From assembly GCA_033675545.1 (NCBI GenBank), contig JAWDGP010003786.1, positions 231,001-295,000 on the forward strand: 64,000 nucleotides of DNA, written 5' to 3'. This stretch comes from Elysia crispata. Taxonomy: Eukaryota; Mollusca; Gastropoda; Plakobranchidae. Each line of letters opens with the position of its first letter. Position 1 is the first letter of the stretch. The notes under the pieces were generated by a model. It was not told where the DNA came from, did no database searches, and saw nothing but the letters and a program-made list of their open reading frames with translations. A program made the translations under genes and the position numbers. Of the stretch, positions 56,996-64,000 are shown one piece after another.

Positions 56996-57417
56996 CCCTA
57001 TCACAGCCATTCATGTACTGGTTGTATTCATCAATACAGAGGGTGCAAGGGAAAAACCAGAGATGTCTCGTTTTGATAGTTTTGAGATAAACGAAAAATA
57101 AATTTTGAAGACTTCTAAAAGGTTATCTTTTTTTTATCCCATTTTATCTGAAGTTAACCCTATTGATGACTTTCTGTGTGTGTGTGTTTTTTTTTATAAT
57201 TTATGCATTAAGTTTTAAAAAGTTATGTAAAATTTTCAGAGTCCCAGATGAAATGGACATCTCCCGTTTTCCCCTTCTTAACCATTGTCATTTTTTGAAT
57301 CTTGTAAATTACTCTATTGCCACGAATTGTCAGTGACATGGAAAAAGAACAATATGTGGACTTTGTGGCTACTTTTGAATGCAATACATGTAGTATGACC
57401 AGTAGAGCGAGGCCCAA
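56985..57417 (-). pseudogene. piggyBac transposase fragment (piggyBac-D)
   Basis: It contains DEYNQYMNGCDRADQ, the third-Asp motif of piggyBac transposases, at 56985-57030. It is fused directly to the LINE fragment after DQ. About 60 codons upstream is KVATKSTYCSFSMSLTIRG and a GKTGDVHFIWDSENF stretch, in a position that fits the preceding part of the domain but is badly decayed. I am sure only of the third-Asp motif. Confidence 0.5.
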
Positions 57418-57701
57418 TCTTATGATGGGTGCGGAAAAAAAGTTAATTTTTTGCTTTCAAAAATATCATTTTTAAATTTCTGTGAAGTTCCCTAATGATA
57501 CTTTTAGTTCTACTATGTGCACTGCTTCAAATTCTGTGTGAATTGTGTTAAAATTATCTGTTTTTTTCACTGTTTTGAGATTTGCCAATGGTTATTTTGT
57601 TGCATAACATTAGGAAGAGTTCACTTCAGCGCGTTCTTTTTGTCCTCTTCCTGAAAAAAAAAAAAAAAAAAGAAAACCACCAGATATTTCTCCAGAGTGT
57701 T

Positions 57702-57820
57702 TAAATTTGTTTTGCAATAAGGATCCTATGATAGCAAAAAGTGGGGTAAGCTTGTGTTTAAATTTGTTTTGCAATTTATATATAAGCATCCTATGATAGC
57801 AAAAAATGGGGTCAGCTTGA
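57702..57820. repeat. Tandem direct repeat of about 57 bp
   Basis: AAATTTGTTTTGCAAT followed by ATCCTATGATAGCAAAAA and TGGGGT-AGCTTG occurs twice in succession, with a short TATATAA insertion in the second copy. Confidence 0.8.
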
Positions 57821-57911
57821 TACGATATAAATTGTGAGTCTCGGGTCCTTGTTTCTTTTTTTCAATTTCAATTAAAGTAGGCACTGGTCTACGTCCAGTA
57901 AGGTAAGATCG

Positions 57912-57974
<63 letters not shown>

Positions 57975-60129
57975 TGCTGGATGGTCTAGTCTTAAAGATC
58001 TTCTGGGTTTTAATGGAAGACATATATATATAGATAGTATTTTGACTCGATGTTGACATTTTTGTATATATATATATATATATGAGTAGGAGTTATATAT
58101 TTTCATTTTATGCTTGATTGTGCCTGAAAATTGATTGTTGTGTGAGTCTGTTGTGAGTTGAGGCCTAAATGATTTAGCAAATTTAGAATTCAATAAAAAG
58201 CTTCGAAGGTTGCTTTGTATGGGGTCATGGATGAGAACAGCGGACCAAGACACCACCAAGAGACAAATCAATCTGCTTATTACTTCAGCCTCCATGTGCT
58301 ATAGCAACATACCGGTAAATGTCTTATGTGTACACATCTATGTATCTTAAAGTAACTATTGATTGTATTTGCCTGTAAGTTTATTGCACAGCAGTACGTA
58401 TATAAGCATTTTGTATCTTGACATAAATGAAATACAGATTGTACATTTAGCCTGGGGTATTGTTCCCATTGTGAGGGCTATTTACCCACCCTTGATGTAC
58501 GGTAATTTTTGTTCACTATTAAATCTTTCACATGTAATAGCTGCTTGAATCTGATCGTTTGTTTTCCTAAGTGGTGTGAATTTTATCAGTATTGTATTAC
58601 TTTGAGAACATTTTGTGGTCCACATCTAATGTCCTAGCTTCCAGTTTGAACAGTTTATATATTCGTTAACAAAATAATTTTTGCTGCCCAATATTTCTAA
58701 CTAGCGTTATTAATGCATTTTGTTGTTGTTTTTTTAATAGCATGTTCTTGATGGTGCTGTTGTAAGTGTATCTAGAAATTGTTTACAACCAAAGACTTAG
58801 GGGGCTATTGGTGGTGCGGTATTTGTACATGTATGTTCACCTAATGGAAAGTTCTGTTCTGAGACGCTGATGCACAGAGAATTCCATAAAACTTAAAGGG
58901 TTTATTCCACCAATCTGGCCCAGATCTAGATTTTGTATGTTTTAACTCAATCCCACCTAAGTAACTCCAGCTTAAGTAAAGCCCTAACCCTAAGAGAAGG
59001 GTTATAAAATTATAACTGTACAAAAGATGGACACTTTTTCACAATCAAACAACACAAGATATACGTATGAACAACAACAAAAAAAAAAAAGAAAGAAAAA
59101 AAATAAAGGTCTTGAATAAACACCATCGTATCTATAAGAACCAGAAGTGCATGTACTGATGTAGCCTACTTAAGTCCGAAAAGTAAGTTTTTCCTTCCAA
59201 ATTAAAAAGAAAATAAATAAATAAAATGAACAAAGCTTTTAGTATAGAATAAAAAATTAAGTAACAATTTAAAAAAAAAATTGACTAAAATCTCAAAGTC
59301 GCCAAAAAATATCAATACCTAACAGAGTGTTCAGGTTGAGTCGATTGGTAGCCGATTGTAACAGATTTAATGATGGGGGTGATCTGTTAGGCTCTGCTTG
59401 TCTAGGGGTTCGAAAATATTTACAGCCAATTACACGATTCGTCCGTAGAAAATAAGTCCGAAGTCCGCAAGTAAAAATTGCAAACTGTTTAATCCAACAC
59501 AAGAGCTTGACTATACAATATCTGTAGGTTGACTCATTAATCATTCACTGTAGGTAGACTTAACAGTCACTCACTGTAGACTTGATGTTGACTGACTAAA
59601 CATAATTTCGACTCTTATTTATACAAAATCTTGTCGAATCATCAACAAAAGAAATTACATAAATCGAAAGGGAATATTCTTGATACACGTCATAAGCAAT
59701 TAGCAACCAATCAAAACAAAGGTAAACAAGGGATGACGAGATCATTACTATGCTAGAACTAAGTCGCACATTCTAGAAGAATTTTGGCCTTACAAGTGCG
59801 GGCTGTGTTCGATAAACAAGATTAAGTTCTTAGGCTTGAAATGCAAACATCATGCAACTAAATAAGATAATGTACATAGATCTAGTCGATCCGCTACCCA
59901 AAAGTTACGCACCGAAAAAGGGTGAGGAAATGAATAGATCAACTTAAAGTACAATGCGTTACACCAATGAACAGATGAGGAGGACATAATAATTCATTAT
60001 CATGATAGATTTCGCTTGTACTATTGCCAGTCTTCAATAAAACGAAAGAAAATAATAATTCATGTAGCCTATTCACTAGCAACATCGGTGAATTGAATCA
60101 TTGACAAAATTAATATCAAGATTATTTAT
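57821..60129. other. Non-coding AT-rich region
   Basis: I see no supported gene. It includes (AT)n tracts at 57914-57971 and 58066-58083. A minus-strand frame starting at 58295 opens with a hydrophobic stretch (ICLLVVSWSAVLI), but no family or downstream exon supports it. Confidence 0.5.
57914..57971. repeat. (AT)n microsatellite
   Basis: About 29 AT units. Confidence 0.95.
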
Positions 60130-60720
60130 TAGATAAAAGTGTTCTTTATGGCGATGACACAATAAAGAAACCGGGAGTGCATTTTTCGCACAGCGATAGC
60201 AAATCTTTCTTCTTGGCCTTATTTATTGGCAATCTCGCACGCTAGGCTCTTGGAATGGAGACGTTCACAACGGTTTCACTGCAGCCAGATCTGCATTTTC
60301 TGTACCTCAAAACTTTTATCAAGAGCCAATTAATCTTGTCGCCGTCTGTTGATTTGTTCAGATTTTTCAATTTTGTATGAGCTGTAGACCCAAAGTGTAA
60401 ATATCTTGATGTTCTGTAACGTCGACCTTGTATTGCTGCCTTCTTCTTGCCTTAGTAAAAATTGAATCCAACATGCTTGAGACAGGAGTGAATTTCTTTT
60501 CTTCCTCGATGGCTGAATGCTGTCGCTCTCAAGATACAAGTATGACTGAGTGACCACTCTCAAGAAATTTGCGGCATAGGTGTTTTTGGCAGCATACAAA
60601 ATATTGCCGCAACGATTTGTTCCGATTCTGTCCCGAACATGTATCCGAGAATAAAGCCGTGTACAGGCATGACGCAATTTTAGTTCTATCATGTTTTCGT
60701 TCGACCCATTCCACATACAC

Positions 60721-60735
60721 ACACACATATATATA

Positions 60736-60787
<52 letters not shown>
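60721..60787. repeat. Compound (CA)n/(TG)n/(AT)n microsatellite
   Basis: ACACACACAT, then TATGTGTGTG, then about 20 AT units, inside family D copy 3. Confidence 0.9.
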
Positions 60788-60788
<1 letters not shown>

Positions 60789-61971
60789 GTATGTATGTAT
60801 ATAAAAAAACACAAAGCCTCCTTGGGTCCAGCATGTTGTTTGATCTATATAAAGATTATAAACACACAGTTTGCCACTGTAATAAGTCAAGCAAATGCTA
60901 ATTGATAGCAATTGTAGCGCACTTTGCAAGTCAAAAGAAACGGAAAGGAAAGAATGATCATTATTTTGAACCTCCAACTTTTGTCTTCGTTCTTGGCAGC
61001 CAGTTCCTCTTCATGTCTTTTCAAAATGACCATCTTATTGTATTTTTTCATCAAGCTTCTCCAACGTGCACACTTCGAACATTGGTCCTTTTTCGCTTTA
61101 GAGAAAGCAGTCGCATTTGTCACAGGATGTTCGCTGATAGGTCCCATGTGAAACTGGTGACCTCTCATCGTGTTGACACTTGGCTTTATGCTATAGCGAT
61201 CATATATATTTTTGCAATGGATAGTGTCTGATCCAAATACACTGTACGTCCACTTTCAGTTTCGTTCTGACATAGTGTGCTCAACATGTCGCTTCACATA
61301 ATTAATGTCTTTTTGAGATGTTTTATTATGTAGTTCGTGCCTCCCCTCATATCTTCTCCTTTGAATGTGTTGATTTGAGATCATTGATCCAAAACTGATT
61401 TCAAAGGACTAGCGCTTATAATGTCTAATGTTATAAAGAAGAAATCTTCACACACATGAAATCACGATTCTCTTACATTGTCAAAGTACTGCACGGTGTT
61501 TTCACGATTTCTAAGATTCTCTTGACGTTTTCTGAGACGCTGACTTGGAACTGTTTTTGTTGTAACAAGAAGATGGTCTTTCTGTCGCGAACAATCAGCT
61601 ACAACCAGTATTCTCTACAAATAATTATTTCTTTCCTCTTTGGAAAAACGTTCATGATATTTATAGCTACAGTTTTTTGCCCACAGTCACTTGTTTTAAG
61701 GCGTCTTCCTTGTCTTTGCTTTCCTGTTGTATCCGTATACTCCATTCCTCTGACACGTTTATTTTGACTGACGTTTTTCTTTCAAGCATTTGGATTTCAA
61801 TGCCTTTTTCTTATATTGTAGTATCCTTGCCTCCATCTACATGGCGTCTTTCACTATCATACTCAGAGGGAATTCTCTTTCGGTTTATTGTTGGGGTCTA
61901 AAAAGGATGAGCACGCTGTGAGCTTACAGTGGTATCGTGGTCTAAGCCAGGTCTACTGACACTGACTGCGG

Positions 61972-62000
61972 CATCATCATCATCATCATCATCATCATCA
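61972..62000. repeat. (CAT)n tract encoding an Asp run in family D copy 3
   Basis: Nine to ten CAT units. In the gene's minus-strand frame they read as consecutive Asp codons within the acidic leader. Confidence 0.9.
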
Positions 62001-62330
62001 GAGCCACAGACACGGGCTTTCAAAACCATTTCATCAACATAGACAGGATCATTATCACTGTCGTCCAGGTTTTCGTCCTAGGACAAATCATTGATTAAAG
62101 CCCTTGCTGCACAAGCAGTCTGTCTTTTGGATGGAGTTGGTGGTTCGTCGGTGCAATTTTAATCGCTTGCTGTTTATCTTGTTTTTGATAATTTAGCGAT
62201 GTAGACTCTTTGATCTGCTTTCGAACTTCTAGAAACTCATGGCTTTAACGACGCAACCTTACAAGCTCGACAAGCGTATATGTAGGGCCTAATCTGAATC
62301 AGAATCGCTGTTTCACACGTAATGGTTGAG

Positions 62331-64000
62331 GGAGTGAATTTGTCAAGCACATTGTCGCCAGATTGTTCTAGGACAGAAAAAAGTTGAATTACTAATTGTA
62401 CATTAATGCCTCACAAGCGGAAATCGATACAGACAATACATGTACCAACACCAACATCATTTGTTTTTGTTGTTTTTTTTTAAAGAACGGCATAATAATT
62501 TTAAGTAAAGGTATGATTAAAAGACATTTCTTATTTTCTGTAGCATCCCTAGAAGTTTCAAGTAATCATCCACCCCAAGTCAAAGTTTAGATTTAGCCTA
62601 GACCTTGAAGTCGCCAAAAATCGCCGACAAAAACAGTCAATCTCGAAGCACGTCATTATTTAGATCTAATTCTTTTGATGAGGTCTACGAATGCTCAATT
62701 GAAACTTGGATCCCTAAAGAGAATACCTGTAGACAAGTTTGATAGAAGCATTGAGTAAAAATAAAATGAAGAAAATTCATAAATTTAGTTTGGATCAGTC
62801 ATCAGCATGACTAGTAGCCAGGCCTATGTAGTTTTCTCTTTAACCTGGCGTAGCGGCCAGGTCAGGTAGGTTAGTTCATGGAAGTTGTAGTTTTAGCGAC
62901 TTATTAATACATACACCATGCAGTAAATAAAGAAACCATTCAGCAGTTGTGAAGTAACTAAATTTTCTTAATATCTCGGTTTGTCTGCATAAAAATAACT
63001 TAACGAGTAGCTTTGAATCTACATCTCTCTTACTTAGTATTAAACTATGAATAGTGTGGCGTCCAAGAACGCATTAGTATAATGTGTAGTGAGAGAACCT
63101 CACAGGAGATCAATAGCTGGTAGAGGAAACTCTCAGTACCGGTATTACATGATAATTCTGTTGTGCTTCATATATTGACGGTGAACCTGGCTTGAAAATA
63201 GCTACTTGGTTTTGTTTCAATGTTTGCGCACGAAAGATTTAGTTTGATATTATTACAATCCTAATCATATAAATCGAGTTTCCTATTTCTTCCAATTAAC
63301 AAACGAAAATAAAATGGTTCTTTGCATTGAAAATTTTGAAGAAAAGTAGGTTACTAATTTTTAGGGATTAAAGAACATTTTTAACGTTCAATTAAAAAAA
63401 AACAAACATGCATTTATATTGAAACCGAAAACTCACTCTTAAATTTTGCATTGTATATATATTTAAAATCGCGAAGAAACAGCCTCCACCATAATATTGA
63501 TCTGATAAACATCAAGGTTTGATTTGGACAGTGAATAAACCCAATTTCAAAGTTCTAAAACTATCATTTAAATGCATCTCTCCTTTTTTTCTAATTCCTT
63601 ACAGCAAAACTGTCAAAGTTTAATTTCGGTGAATTTTTGTTTTCTTTCGTAATTGACAATCAAGTTATCGTTAGGCCTACTTGAAATGAAGAAAATCTGA
63701 TTAAGACTGTTCAGGATTCGACACGTTTGTTACAGTGAATGTCGGCATTTTTTTCTTTATCCCTTTTCACAGCAAAAATACATATATATACATGTATGCG
63801 GATGAAGATTTTCCAGAAATACATAATTGCAATAAATATTATTCATATTTGAACTCTACACTTAACACCATAACAGCGTTTTCCATTGTATTATTTGTAG
63901 AACTTCTATAACACAATATCTCCCACTGAGCGTTATTGAATCGTAAAAATATAGAATAAACTTGAAACGATTATCGGTTCAGACAAACGAAATTAATGAT
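62331..64000. other. AT-rich DNA to the window end, no gene seen
   Basis: No supported coding region, terminal repeat or RNA gene. Short A and T runs only. Confidence 0.5.

Larger units (their letters stand above)
60130..62330 (-). pseudogene. Family D copy 3, divergent lineage
   Basis: Minus-strand pieces in the family order. An acidic N-terminal leader near 62030-62150 (ENLDDSDNDPVYVDEMV, then an Asp run) comes first. Next are ESRFHVCEDFFFITLDIISA near 61430, NYVKRHVEHTMSERN near 61290 and KAKKDQCSKCARWRSLMKKY (the knuckle) near 61080. An (AT)n-bearing intron-like gap follows. Next come ALFSDTCSGQNRNKSLR near 60650, CRKFLESGHSVILVS near 60560 and AIEEEKKFTPVSSMLDSIF near 60470. The end is KARKKDLLSLCEKC near 60200. 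Frames change between pieces, so the gene is dead. The sequence is far from the other two copies, which shows that several lineages of this family live in the genome. No inverted termini were found. Confidence 0.65.

Noticed and set aside
58100-58295. Possible secreted protein: hydrophobic N terminus starting at 58295 on the minus strand
   Set aside because: The frame runs into an (AT)n tract. No splice site, family match or second exon supports it.
59285-62630. AAGTCGCCAAAAA near 59297 and again at 62609, considered as termini of family D copy 3
   Set aside because: The two are in direct, not inverted, orientation, and no target duplication lies beside them.
1-64000. Search for CRISPR arrays, operons, tRNA or rRNA genes
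   Set aside because: No regular spaced repeats, ribosome binding sites or cloverleaf candidates were recognised. Intron-bearing genes show a eukaryotic genome.

Overview
The window is animal nuclear DNA built almost wholly of transposable elements. It is AT-rich, its genes have introns with GT..AG splice sites, it has long (AT)n, (AG)n and (AAT)n tracts, and it carries many copies of the palindromic motif TCTAGATCTAGA. The element mix (Tx1-like and L2-like LINEs, several piggyBac lineages, Harbinger with its Myb partner gene, pogo, hAT-like, Gypsy) fits a marine invertebrate. I lean towards a mollusc, but that is inference. I see no convincing host gene, no tRNA or rRNA gene and no CRISPR array.

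Layout, with most genes on the minus strand. 0.5-2.4 kb: a dead pogo/Tigger element. 2.4-27.3 kb: one Tx1-like LINE (LINE-A) that other elements have invaded three times. The invaders are a 4.6 kb DNA transposon of an unnamed family with 42-bp inverted ends (family D, 2880-7506), piggyBac-A (7908-11653), and a 10 kb Harbinger element (16639-26788) that itself holds an almost intact piggyBac-B (18724-21726). LINE-A also carries a partial duplication of ORF2 near 14.39 kb. 27.3-33.2 kb: a nearly complete second copy, LINE-B, followed by an ORF1 and 5' UTR fragment of a third copy (33.2-34.26 kb).

34.8-50 kb: two overlapping, internally deleted copies of an unfamiliar transposase-like gene (family Q) flank another nest. 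In that nest a hAT-like gene (43.4-44.8 kb) is split by piggyBac-C (36.8-43.4 kb), which is itself split by an L2-like LINE (37.05-40.65 kb). 50.4-55.7 kb: a second family D gene whose middle is missing, with a truncated Gypsy retrotransposon between its two halves. 56-57.4 kb: an L1/Tx1-type LINE fragment joined to a piggyBac fragment. 60.1-62.3 kb: a third, divergent family D gene. The rest, including 57.8-60.1 kb and 62.3-64 kb, is AT-rich DNA with no gene I can support.

The two most interesting items are family D and family Q. Family D proteins share an N-terminal Cys-rich domain, a KKDxCxxC knuckle, an SDxCxGQNRN signature and a SGH motif. One copy has clear TIRs and a 4-bp target duplication, which identifies it as a cut-and-paste transposon. 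Family Q joins an N-terminal coiled coil to a hAT-like spread of acidic motifs (GSDGTS, MSDRAAN, GERLFGD). The nests also give relative dates: several empty sites can be read directly by comparing the LINE copies.
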